A DNA stretch of 64,000 nt, from positions 434,001 through 498,000 of the forward strand of contig CAXUDB010000001.1 in NCBI GenBank assembly GCA_964249755.1. Reading direction: 5' to 3'. Below the pieces are notes generated by a model, which saw nothing but the letters and a program-made list of their open reading frames with translations, was not told where the DNA came from and searched no databases. The number at the start of each line of letters is the position of its first letter. The first letter of the stretch is position 1. Position numbers and translations under genes: made by a program. Shown one piece after another: positions 9,168 to 17,153 of the stretch. The DNA comes from Ilyomonas sp964249755 (lineage in GTDB: Bacteria > Bacteroidota > Bacteroidia > Chitinophagales > Chitinophagaceae).

Positions 9168-9923
9168 TTACCGCTTGCTTCCCTGTATCATGATGCCTAA
9201 ACCACCATCGATCCGTATAGCTTGCCCGGTGATAAAAGCGGCTTTATCGTCGCACAAATACAGGATAAGATTTGCCACTTCTTCTGGTGTGCCGATACGT
9301 TTCGTCAGGTGCATATCTATACATTCCTGCATCACTTCATCAGGATCGGGAGACAAAGCAATCGAATCACGCAACATAGGCGTATCAATGGTTCCCGGAC
9401 AAACCGCCACGCAACGTATGTTAGGCGCATAATCAACTGCAATGCTTCGTGTTAAGCCCAATATGGCAGACTTGGCAGTAGTGTAAGCAGCTACATTTTG
9501 CTGGCTTAAAAATGCCTGCACACTGGCGACATTGATAATGGCACCGGTGCCTTTTTGTTGTAGTAACGGAAGCGCATATTTTGAACAGAGAAAGAAGCTT
9601 TTCAGGTTGACGTTCATTACCAGATCCCATTCTTCTGCTGACGTTTCCGTAACGGTTCCGTAGCGCTGGATGCCTGCATTGTTTACTAAGAAATCAATTG
9701 AGCCAAATTGATGACTGATGCTTTGGAACGCAGACTGCACCTGCCTTTCATAAGATACATCACAATGAAGAAATAACCATCTTTCATTTTGAATGTTTGA
9801 TGTATCCGTTGTAACATCGAGTACAACAACGTTGGCACCGGCATCAAAAAATACCTGCGCCGTAGCCGCTCCGATACCTTTTGCACCACCTGTGATAACA
9901 ACTGTTTTATTCTGATAATTCAT
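9168..9923 (-). CDS. Classical SDR-family NAD(P) sugar or sugar-acid dehydrogenase
   Basis: A 251-residue short-chain dehydrogenase. It shows the Rossmann motif TGGAKGIG near the N-terminus, NNAG, catalytic Ser in NVASVQ, the YTTAK catalytic Tyr-Lys pair and a C-terminal GQAIRIDGG segment. A TTG at 9947 would add eight residues; the ATG at 9923 (MNYQNKTVV) fits the family better. The start overlaps the end of the mutarotase-like gene, so the two are translationally close. Two roles fit the operon: a fructuronate/mannonate oxidoreductase working with UxuA, as SDR-type UxuB proteins do in some bacteria, or a sugar 1-dehydrogenase making the lactone for the SMP-30 protein. The sequence does not decide between them. 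Confidence 0.88.
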   Translation of the reverse strand: MNYQNKTVVITGGAKGIGAATAQVFFDAGANVVVLDVTTDTSNIQNERWLFLHCDVSYERQVQSAFQSISHQFGSIDFLVNNAGIQRYGTVTETSAEEWDLVMNVNLKSFFLCSKYALPLLQQKGTGAIINVASVQAFLSQQNVAAYTTAKSAILGLTRSIAVDYAPNIRCVAVCPGTIDTPMLRDSIALSPDPDEVMQECIDMHLTKRIGTPEEVANLILYLCDDKAAFITGQAIRIDGGLGIMIQGSKR

Positions 9924-10941
9924 GGATAGAATGGATTGATGTGGCAAGCTGAATCGTTTTGTTTTCTTTAGTTTTTATATGAATGCAATCTCCGGCAACC
10001 ATTATGTTTTCTACCTCTGTAAAGTCCTGTTCCGTTTTGTAAATGAAAGAAAAATATTGTTTACAAACGCATTCGCCTGCGTCAAGGTAGGCAAATGTTT
10101 TCTCGCCAAACAATTCTGTTGCTATATTTATGATCTCACGAAAAGGCTGATGAATACCTACCGTTCCAAATTCAAGTCCGCGATAAATGAGTTCCTTTTC
10201 ATTCCAATGTTGCCACAGATGAATCCAGGGATAATCGCTTCGCTTCCATACATAACCCAACAGTAAATTATGAACGGGCGAATAAGCGGTAAGCCATCCG
10301 ATTTTATTATTTTTATCTGCCAAAAAAGAGAACACCGAATTGTAAGCTGTTTGCGGATTCGCCAAGCTAAAAGGATTGCCCTTATTGTCTGCCGCAATCG
10401 GAAAATGACAACTGCTTTTTTCTGCCTGCTGATATTGCGCCTGATCAAAACCAACTGTTGCATTGCAGTTGATAATGGTTGATGAAGTAAGAAAAGGAGC
10501 CGCCAGGGTTGGGTGCTGAACCACATTGTACAACCTGCCTAACGGATTGATATTGGTAAAACATTCGCTTACTGCAAACAGCGATTGTTGCTTATCTAAT
10601 TCAATTCTTCTTTCCATCTGCAAGCCTTCTTTTCGGGCAAGGGTTTGCATAAACAAATGACTTTCGTTCTTCTCTGTTTCCCAATGAATGTTAGCCGCTT
10701 CGCCATGATTGGGAACCCCTTTTTTTATCTCACCTTCAGAAGGTGAGCCCCATCTTCCGGCACATAAAAAATGACCGCGGTAAGGCGCGCCGCTCTTGTT
10801 GTTTTCCGGCATTTGTTCCTGTATAAATGCGAAGCTAAACGGGTTGATTTGCACATCATCTTTCAGATGAAAGTCAACCATCGCACCTCCAAAAGATTCA
10901 ACTGATAACAGGCAGGCATCGTTCTGGAGAGAGAATTTCAT
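9907..10941 (-). CDS. Galactose-mutarotase-like (aldose epimerase fold) protein
   Basis: About 344 residues with the carbohydrate-binding beta-sandwich of the aldose 1-epimerase superfamily: an N-terminal GGAMVDFHLK strand, a GRWGSPSEGE-GVPNHGEA loop that resembles the histidine-bearing active site of mutarotases, and a later YRGLEFGTVGIHQPF segment. No signal peptide. The frame opens at a TTG (10950), but ATG at 10941 (MKFSLQND) is the likely start. It lies between uxuA and the SDR gene in the sugar-acid operon and overlaps the SDR start. It may interconvert anomers of the sugar or uronate fed to the dehydrogenase; this is inference from fold and context. Confidence 0.75.
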   Translation of the reverse strand: MKFSLQNDACLLSVESFGGAMVDFHLKDDVQINPFSFAFIQEQMPENNKSGAPYRGHFLCAGRWGSPSEGEIKKGVPNHGEAANIHWETEKNESHLFMQTLARKEGLQMERRIELDKQQSLFAVSECFTNINPLGRLYNVVQHPTLAAPFLTSSTIINCNATVGFDQAQYQQAEKSSCHFPIAADNKGNPFSLANPQTAYNSVFSFLADKNNKIGWLTAYSPVHNLLLGYVWKRSDYPWIHLWQHWNEKELIYRGLEFGTVGIHQPFREIINIATELFGEKTFAYLDAGECVCKQYFSFIYKTEQDFTEVENIMVAGDCIHIKTKENKTIQLATSIHSIHELSE

Positions 10942-10983
10942 AAACGGCAAAGTAAGCCATGCATCATTGACATTTATTCTTGG

Positions 10984-12153
10984 TTATTCAGATAAACTTT
11001 TTATGATACCCAATTCCAATCCTCTTAGCTCTGCCAGCCCTTTCAATCTGCCAATGGCTGAATAACCTGGGTTGGTTGTTTTGTTTAAATCATCCAGCAT
11101 CTGGTGACCATGATCGGGCCGCATGGGGATAGATACCTGGCGGCGTTTCATCGTCCGCACAACTTCTTTTACGATGGTATACATATCGGTATCACCAGCA
11201 AGATGGTCGGCTTCGTAGAAATTCCCTTCTTCATCACGCGTAGTATTGCGCAAGTGAAGGAAATGAATATGATTGCCAAAACGCTGAATCATGCGGACCA
11301 AATCATTGTCTGCTCTTACGCCAAAAGAACCTGTGCAAAAACACAAGCCATTAGCAGGTGCGGGAGCTGCTGCCAGCAATTCCTCTACATCCCCTTCTGT
11401 GCTTACAATGCGTGGTAAACCAAGTATGTTGTAAGGCGGATCATCCGGATGAATTGCCATCTGCAAACCCACTTCTTCTGCTACCGGAATGATTTGCTGC
11501 AAAAAATAAAACAGGTGTTCTTTCAGTTTCTTTGCATCAATGTGTTCATACATTTTCAAGGCGGCTAAAATCTGTTCTGTTGTAAAGCGTTCTTCGCTGC
11601 CAGGCAGGCCCAGCAAGGCATTGCGATATAAGGTTTCCTTCTCTTCATCCGTCATCATTGCAAATCGTTGCCTTGCTTTTTTTACCTGTTCTTCTGTATA
11701 ATCTTTTTCGGCTCCGGGTCGCTGTAATAAAAATAAATCGAAGGCGACAAACGCACTTTTTTCAAAGTATAAAGCTTTGCTTCCATCAGGCATTGCATAG
11801 GATATATCAGTGCGCATCCAATCCAATACCGGCATGAAATTATACGTCACCACTTGTAATCCGCAGGCAGCTACATGGCGAAGACTTTGCTTGTAATTTT
11901 CGATGTATTGAAGATAATTGCCGGTTTGTTTTTTTATGTCTTCATGTACGGGCAGACTTTCAATCACCGTCCACGTCATGCCGGCATCTTCTATTTCCCG
12001 CTTCCGCTTGTTAATCTCCTCCACTTCCCAAAGGTTGCCCACGGCAATGTGATGCAATGCAGTAACCACGCCGCTGCATCCTGCCTGCCTGATATAAGAA
12101 AGAGGCACCGGGTCGCCGGGTCCCAACCATCGCATCATTTGCTCCATTTGCAT
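10984..12153 (-). CDS. uxuA: Mannonate dehydratase
   Basis: The protein matches UxuA along its full length: a GPGDPVPLSYIRQAGCSGVVTAL-type N-terminus, ESLPVHEDIK, YNFMPVLDWMRTD, IHPDDPP, CTGSFGVRADND, HLRNT and the C-terminal MRPDHGHQMLDDL and NPGYSAIGRLKGLAE. It dehydrates D-mannonate to 2-keto-3-deoxygluconate in the isomerase route of glucuronate breakdown. The open frame begins at ATG 12198, but family members begin near MEQMMRWLG, so the Met at 12153 or 12147 is preferred. It is first in the leftward sugar-acid operon and divergent from the GH10 xylanase across about 310 bases, in which I see no clear operator or promoter. No uxaC isomerase is in the window. Confidence 0.95.
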   Translation of the reverse strand: MQMEQMMRWLGPGDPVPLSYIRQAGCSGVVTALHHIAVGNLWEVEEINKRKREIEDAGMTWTVIESLPVHEDIKKQTGNYLQYIENYKQSLRHVAACGLQVVTYNFMPVLDWMRTDISYAMPDGSKALYFEKSAFVAFDLFLLQRPGAEKDYTEEQVKKARQRFAMMTDEEKETLYRNALLGLPGSEERFTTEQILAALKMYEHIDAKKLKEHLFYFLQQIIPVAEEVGLQMAIHPDDPPYNILGLPRIVSTEGDVEELLAAAPAPANGLCFCTGSFGVRADNDLVRMIQRFGNHIHFLHLRNTTRDEEGNFYEADHLAGDTDMYTIVKEVVRTMKRRQVSIPMRPDHGHQMLDDLNKTTNPGYSAIGRLKGLAELRGLELGIIKSLSE

Positions 12154-12466
12154 ACAATGAACTTTATGTTTGCTTTGTATAGTGATATTCCTAATCATTT
12201 ATTTGAACGAAAACCTATTCATCGGTCTATAATAATTCGTTACAAAAGAACAAGATAACCGAATAAATGAGTAAGATGTTTTTAGCTCATTTGCACAATG
12301 TAAAAGTATCTTAGCTGCACCACTTTATTGGTGGAACAATTAAGCTAATTACGACAAACAAAGAGAAGTTGTGAAGTGAGGAATAAAGGAAACCTATCTT
12401 AGCGTTCCGGAAACACCACGCATCTGCAAAAATAGTTAACGAAGCTTAACCGGTAAACATCATCAC

Positions 12467-13573
12467 ATGCGAAACCTGTTTGTCATTATCATTGTATTGT
12501 CGTTAGGTTTTATCAGCGCTATTTCGTTCAAACCCAGGCCGGCAGTAGCTTCTGCAAGGTCGGATGAGAAGGGGTTAAAGGATTATTTCAAACATGATTT
12601 TTTGATTGGCGCAGCCGTAAATATGCAGTCAATCGTGGGTAAAGATTCAGCTTTGATTGTAAAAGAATTCAACAGTATTACACCGGAGAATGCAATGAAA
12701 GTAGCAGCCATTCATCCCGAAGAAAACCGATACAATTGGAAGGAGGCAGATTCTATTGTAGCCTTTGCCCAAAAGAATGGCATCAAAGTTCGCGGGCATA
12801 ATTTGCTGTGGCACGAATACAACCCTGCGTGGCTGTTTAAAGACAAAGAGGGAAAGGAAGTAAGCAAGGATGTTTTACTAAAACGGTTGCACGATCATAT
12901 CACTGCTGTTGTAGGTCGTTACAAAGGAAAAATCTATACGTGGGATGTAGTGAATGAAGCCATTGATGATAACCCGAACGGCTTTCTACGCAACAGCGAA
13001 TGGTACAGGATATGCGGATCTGATTTTATTGCCAAAGCTTTTGAATATGCGCACGAAGCCGACCCGGATGCGGTATTAGTGTACAATGATTACAACAGTG
13101 AGCGACCCGAGAAGCGCGAACGTATTTATATGCTGCTGAAGCAATTGGTTGATAACAGAGTGCCTGTAAATGCTGTGGGTTTGCAGGCACATTGGTCTAT
13201 TTATGAGCCTTCAGAAAAAGACCTGCGCGATGCAACAGAGCGCTTTTCTTCATTGGGTTTAAAGATACAATTCACGGAATTGGATATGTCGGTTTATCCA
13301 TGGGAAAAAGAACGTCGCGCCAAACGCCCGGGTGATGTAGATCTGTTCACGCCAGAGCGGGAACAAAAACAGATTGACCAATATAAAATGGTGTTCAAAG
13401 TATTTGCCGATTATCGTAGTGTCATCACCGGTGTTACGTTCTGGAATGTATCTGATCAGTTTACCTGGCTGGACAATTATCCTGTACCAGGAAGAAAAAA
13501 TTATCCCCTGTTGTTTGATACGGCACGCCAGCGGAAAAAAGCTTATTGGACAGTAGTGAAGGAAGCGAAGTAG
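12467..13573 (+). CDS. GH10 endo-1,4-beta-xylanase, secreted
   Basis: A 368-residue protein with an N-terminal signal or anchor segment followed by a complete GH10 barrel. The catalytic acid/base is E164 (WDVVNEA) and the nucleophile E271 (FTELDMSVYP); WHEYNPAWLF, NDYNSE, GLQAHW and TFWNVSDQFTWL are further conserved blocks. It cuts the xylan backbone. The lack of extra binding modules and the length are normal for a periplasmic or surface GH10 enzyme in this phylum. It is divergent from uxuA, so the xylanase and the uronate operon may share control. This is the only gene of the region that directly names a polysaccharide and is the main reason to suspect glucuronoxylan as the substrate. Confidence 0.95.
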   Translation: MRNLFVIIIVLSLGFISAISFKPRPAVASARSDEKGLKDYFKHDFLIGAAVNMQSIVGKDSALIVKEFNSITPENAMKVAAIHPEENRYNWKEADSIVAFAQKNGIKVRGHNLLWHEYNPAWLFKDKEGKEVSKDVLLKRLHDHITAVVGRYKGKIYTWDVVNEAIDDNPNGFLRNSEWYRICGSDFIAKAFEYAHEADPDAVLVYNDYNSERPEKRERIYMLLKQLVDNRVPVNAVGLQAHWSIYEPSEKDLRDATERFSSLGLKIQFTELDMSVYPWEKERRAKRPGDVDLFTPEREQKQIDQYKMVFKVFADYRSVITGVTFWNVSDQFTWLDNYPVPGRKNYPLLFDTARQRKKAYWTVVKEAK

Positions 13574-13774
13574 AAATGCTGAATGTATTGCTTAGTTCTC
13601 TGCAAACATTATTTGCACCGGTTGATATCAGTTTTTATTTTGCTGGCATATTGTTCTGTTGCCGTTTGGTTAAGTAATTAGAGTTTGAACAGATAAAAGA
13701 TGACTGGTTAAATCTTTCTTACTACTCCGTTCCCAAAGCCGGGCTTTGAACAATACAGTGAGTCGTGACATACA

Positions 13775-13925
13775 ATTATTAATGATGAGGGCGTGCCCCC
13801 AAAGTCTACCAAGCTGAAAGCATGGCTGCGCAAGGGGTCGGGCTATCCGCTCCAATCTTTTTTTGCCGGGACGGAGAAAAAAAGGATTTCCGCTTCTATC
13901 CCTCACGCAAGGTGCAACCTGTTCT
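13775..13925 (-). repeat. Structured intergenic element, likely a Bacteroidota repeat or non-coding RNA
   Basis: The gap 13574-13961 has no convincing gene; a short leftward frame across it has no recognisable domain. It contains a compact GC-rich segment with a strong hairpin at 13854-13888: AATCTTTTTTT pairs with the AAAAAAAGGATT side, capped by CCGGGACGG. Conserved-looking flanks include GGGGTCGGGCTATCCGCTCC and CCGCTTCTATCCCTCACGC, and a GGGGGCACGCCC segment lies further out. I recognise this combination as one that recurs between genes in many Bacteroidota genomes, but I cannot verify a family name; comparison with Rfam motifs such as flavo-1 would settle it. The leftward strand is my guess for transcription. 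Confidence 0.55.
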
Positions 13926-13961
13926 GATTTCTTCAAGGCACTGCTGCATTTTCTGAACCTT

Positions 13962-15605
13962 TTAATTTCTTTTATTTTCATACACCCTCACACCGCCCAC
14001 ATAAGTCGCTATCACTTTTATCTTTAAAACATCACCGGCGTTTGCTTTCATCAGGTCGTTATCCAACACCACAAAATCAGCTTTCTTGCCCGCTTCAATA
14101 CTGCCCACTTCATTCTCCATAAAGTCGGCCTTTGCTGCCCAGATCGTCATGCCGCGGATGGCTTGTTCTTTTGTCAATGCATTTTCTTTTTGAAAACCAC
14201 CAACAGGAAAACCTTTCGCATCTACCCTGAACACCGCAGCCAGAAAGGTTTTGAACGGGCTGATATCTTCTACCGGAAAGTCCGTTCCCAACGGCATCCA
14301 ACCGTTTTGTTGCAGCAATTGCTCATAAGCGTAACCACCTTTCAATCTCTGTTCGCCCAGTCTGTCTTTTGCCCAATACATATCGCTGGTGGCATGCGTT
14401 GGCTGCACCGAAGGGATGATGGAAGCATCTCCGAACAAATGGAAATCGGCTTCATTAATAATCTGTGCATGTTCTATGCGCCAGCGTTTATCGTTCTTTC
14501 CTTTTAGATACTTGTTATAGATATTCAGCATTACACGGTTGGCGGAATCGCCGATGGCATGAGTGCACATCTGGAAATCAGTATTTACCAATATTGCAGC
14601 CACTGAATCGAAATGGCTTTGCGGATGGAGCAGGAAGCCTTGCCAGCCGGGCTTATCATTGTAAGGCTGCAACAGGCAGGCGCCACGGCTGCCCAAGGCA
14701 CCATCTGCATACACTTTAAAACCTTTTACATAAAGCTTATCGGTTTTATAAGGTCCACGTTTCAGGTAGCGGTTATAGTTTGCTGTGTCATCGCTTAGCA
14801 TTGCATAGAGACGCATCATCAGCTTACCGCTTTTCTGCAAAGCATCAATACCTTCCACTGCGTTATACATCAGCCCGCAATCGGTAAGCGTGGTTAAGCC
14901 TTGCGCAAAACAATTCGCTTGCGCCGCCACCAGCATGGTAGTGTATTCTTCGGGCGATGGAGAAGGAACATACGATGAGACCAGGCTCACTGCGTTGTCT
15001 ATAAGGATGCCTGTGAGCCGTTCCTGTTTCGTTTCTATTTCGCCACCTTCCATCGTTTGACCTGGCTTAATGTTGGCTATCTCCAAAGCTTTCTTATTGG
15101 CAAGCGCAGCATGACCATCCACTCTCGATAAAAGTACCGGCGTATTGGGATATAAGCGGCTTAGTTCTTCATTGTCAGGGAATGTTTTGTCAGCAAATTT
15201 ATTCTGGTCCCATCCATTGCCCAGTATCCATTTCATGTTAGAATGCACAGTGGTAAAAGCCTGCACGCGTTTGACCAATTCCTCTTTGCTGTTTACTCCA
15301 TATAAGTTTACGGAAAACAGCGATTGTGCATACTCCACAAAATGAGCGTGCGCATCAATAAAGCCAGGGTAGACTGCTTTGCCCGCAGCATCGTATGCTG
15401 TGCCGGAAGAATAATGAGCCAATATATCCTTGTTACTTCCAACAGCGATTATCTTTCCTTTATTTACAGCAAAAGCTTCGGCTTTACAAAAGGCGCTGTC
15501 AACGGTATAAACATTAGCATGATGAACAATTAAATCTACCGCTACAGGTTGCGAAAAAGTACGAATAAAAGTAAGAACACAGATGATAAGCAACAGCCCT
15601 CTCAT
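13962..15605 (-). CDS. Secreted metal-dependent amidohydrolase, YtcJ-like
   Basis: A 547-residue protein with a signal peptide (LLLIICVLTFIRTFSQP) and the amidohydrolase composite domain. The N-terminal beta-sandwich contains DLIVHHANVYTVD. The metal-binding GFIDAHAHF motif, a WILGNGWDQNKF block, CTHAIGD, RIEHAQ and the late GTDFPVEDISPF motif mark the YtcJ/amidohydrolase 3 subfamily. These hydrolyse amide or related bonds with a metal centre; substrates are mostly unknown. Length and motifs are complete. The gene follows the structured repeat element on the same strand and has no obvious operon partner. Confidence 0.88.
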   Translation of the reverse strand: MRGLLLIICVLTFIRTFSQPVAVDLIVHHANVYTVDSAFCKAEAFAVNKGKIIAVGSNKDILAHYSSGTAYDAAGKAVYPGFIDAHAHFVEYAQSLFSVNLYGVNSKEELVKRVQAFTTVHSNMKWILGNGWDQNKFADKTFPDNEELSRLYPNTPVLLSRVDGHAALANKKALEIANIKPGQTMEGGEIETKQERLTGILIDNAVSLVSSYVPSPSPEEYTTMLVAAQANCFAQGLTTLTDCGLMYNAVEGIDALQKSGKLMMRLYAMLSDDTANYNRYLKRGPYKTDKLYVKGFKVYADGALGSRGACLLQPYNDKPGWQGFLLHPQSHFDSVAAILVNTDFQMCTHAIGDSANRVMLNIYNKYLKGKNDKRWRIEHAQIINEADFHLFGDASIIPSVQPTHATSDMYWAKDRLGEQRLKGGYAYEQLLQQNGWMPLGTDFPVEDISPFKTFLAAVFRVDAKGFPVGGFQKENALTKEQAIRGMTIWAAKADFMENEVGSIEAGKKADFVVLDNDLMKANAGDVLKIKVIATYVGGVRVYENKRN

Positions 15606-15688
15606 GCAACAACATTTATTGCAAACTTATTACTGTGCTTTCTTTTTAATGAGAACAATCTTTTGAGTTATGGGATGATACAGCAATC

Positions 15689-16261
15689 TTATTTTGTGGT
15701 TGTATCTTCATTATTATAAGGGGCGAGATAAGTAGCTGGCACATGGTCGGTAAGCCAAACGCCATTCTGAGACAAATAAAAAATGTGACCGTCATCCCAC
15801 ATCTTTTCTGCCCATACCATAAACACAAAGGGCTTTCCATGCCGCTGCCCAACTTTAACAGCCGTATTCTTGTCAGCACTTAAATGCACATGCTGTCGTT
15901 CCCTTTTTTCAATTCCTGTCTGAAGGATAGAAGGCACCGATTTTTCTCCCGTGCCATGATACAACACTGCCGGAGGCTTTGCTGGCGCATAGCCCAACTC
16001 TATTTCTACAGAATGCCCCTGACTTGCCCTGATTTTATCACCTGCTTCATCAAAAGCAAAGCGCTTCTTGTTGTTTGTGCTTACAACATGCCCAAGGATG
16101 TTTCTGTCGATTGCAAAGCCGGCGGCATTCATTTTATCTATCAATGTTAGTACGTCTGTCCAGCCATTTTCATCCAAAGAAATACCAATCGTGTTTGGCT
16201 GATGGCGCAGCACAAGGCTCAGGAATTTACTAATACGAGTGACCGCTTTTTCATTTATCAT
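15689..16261 (-). CDS. kptA: RNA 2'-phosphotransferase (Tpt1/KptA family)
   Basis: A 190-residue KptA. The family blocks are all present: SKFLSLVLRHQP with its catalytic arginine and histidine, the RASQGHS motif, LYHGT, RQHVHLSADK and GQRHGKPFVF. In eukaryotes Tpt1 moves the 2'-phosphate left by tRNA splicing to NAD; bacterial KptA has the same activity although its natural RNA is uncertain. It follows the small DUF2007 gene with one base between them on the same strand. Complete and ordinary in length. Confidence 0.95.
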   Translation of the reverse strand: MINEKAVTRISKFLSLVLRHQPNTIGISLDENGWTDVLTLIDKMNAAGFAIDRNILGHVVSTNNKKRFAFDEAGDKIRASQGHSVEIELGYAPAKPPAVLYHGTGEKSVPSILQTGIEKRERQHVHLSADKNTAVKVGQRHGKPFVFMVWAEKMWDDGHIFYLSQNGVWLTDHVPATYLAPYNNEDTTTK

Positions 16262-16262
16262 T

Positions 16263-16481
16263 CTACTTCTTTTGCAAAGCCTGCAATGCAGCCATTGCGC
16301 GTTCTGCCTGCGCTTCTGCCACCATTAATTTAATACCCCCAATAGCATTCAACAATAAGGGATCTATCGTAACGCTGTATTCGTCCTTTAGCCAGCAGGC
16401 AATATTCTCTTCCTGCAGGCTACCCATTACCACGTGAGCCTCAAAATAATTATCAAAGCTCTGTATCTGTATAAACTTCAT
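16263..16481 (-). CDS. DUF2007-family small protein
   Basis: A 72-residue protein beginning MKFIQIQSFDNYFEAHVVMGSLQEENI, with a GGIKLMVAEAQAERA segment typical of DUF2007 (often annotated putative signal-transducing protein). These small alpha/beta proteins have no established function. The gene sits between the upstream CdnL/Tudor-like gene and kptA, all leftward with gaps of 25 bases or fewer, so co-transcription is likely. Confidence 0.85.
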   Translation of the reverse strand: MKFIQIQSFDNYFEAHVVMGSLQEENIACWLKDEYSVTIDPLLLNAIGGIKLMVAEAQAERAMAALQALQKK

Positions 16482-16506
16482 AAATCTTTAAAAATAAGAA
16501 ATTCAG

Positions 16507-17028
16507 TTAGCTTTTATCGCCCACAAACTGGTCGGAACTATATTTAAACAGCACATTGAATGTAGTGAGGCTGCCATAGATGCGCGTGATGTATTGCTGC
16601 AGGTCAATTTTGTCTTCATCGCTCAGCAGCTTATGCGAATTAATGCGTTGCTCCATCACGCGAAGCCGGTCGCGCAGCATCACAATCTTGTGAAAGAACG
16701 TTTCAATGGGCACTTCCTTTTCTTTTAAAGAAGAATCGCCGGGCTTTAATATCATCATTCCATTCTTCCAGCGTTCGCCCAGCGGCACCAGCTCGGTAAT
16801 ATCGCTAAAGGCGCGCAGAATCTTCACCAGCGCATCTTCTGCTTCGCTGAAGCTAACGTTAAACTCTGGTTCTTTTCGCTCTATCACTTCCATTTCCGCA
16901 TCTTTCAGAATAGAACGAACGCCGCTTTCTATAAAACAGATGTCATAGCTCCGGTTGTTTAGCCGTATTACCACACCACTGCCAAAAGATGGATGTTTTA
17001 TTCGGGAACCAATGCCTAACACTTCCAT
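16507..17028 (-). CDS. Conserved protein with N-terminal Tudor/CarD-like barrel, function unknown
   Basis: About 173 residues. The N-terminus (GIGSRIKHPSFGSGVVIRLNNRSYDICF) resembles the small SH3/Tudor-like barrel seen in the UvrD C-terminus and CarD-type RNA-polymerase binders; the rest is mostly helical and charged, with a probable coiled segment (MLRDRLRVMEQRINSHKLLSDEDKI). I do not recognise a named family. The open frame begins at ATG 17070, but ATG 17028 (MEVLGIGSR) gives the natural N-terminus. First gene of a three-gene leftward run with DUF2007 and kptA; divergent from the glucosidase gene. Confidence 0.7.
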   Translation of the reverse strand: MEVLGIGSRIKHPSFGSGVVIRLNNRSYDICFIESGVRSILKDAEMEVIERKEPEFNVSFSEAEDALVKILRAFSDITELVPLGERWKNGMMILKPGDSSLKEKEVPIETFFHKIVMLRDRLRVMEQRINSHKLLSDEDKIDLQQYITRIYGSLTTFNVLFKYSSDQFVGDKS

Positions 17029-17153
17029 TTTATTTTTGGTGTAAAAATAAAAGACAGACTTTCTCCCCACTCATTTAATCATTATCTTTTATTACCGCTA
17101 ATAGTGCAACTTTTGCAGTAAGGCAATGCCTGCAAATGATAAACGGGAAACAC

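Noticed and set aside
10729..10747. A perfect 19-base palindrome (CTCACCTTCAGAAGGTGAG) in the mutarotase-like gene, similar in part to the arg operon repeat.
   Set aside because: The encoded residues (GSPSEGE) fit a normally conserved active-site loop of the family, so it is not an insertion; the likeness to the arg repeat is limited to a few bases.
13670..13981. A 103-codon leftward frame across the structured repeat.
   Set aside because: No domain, composition follows the GC-rich repeat, and it overlaps the end of the amidohydrolase gene.
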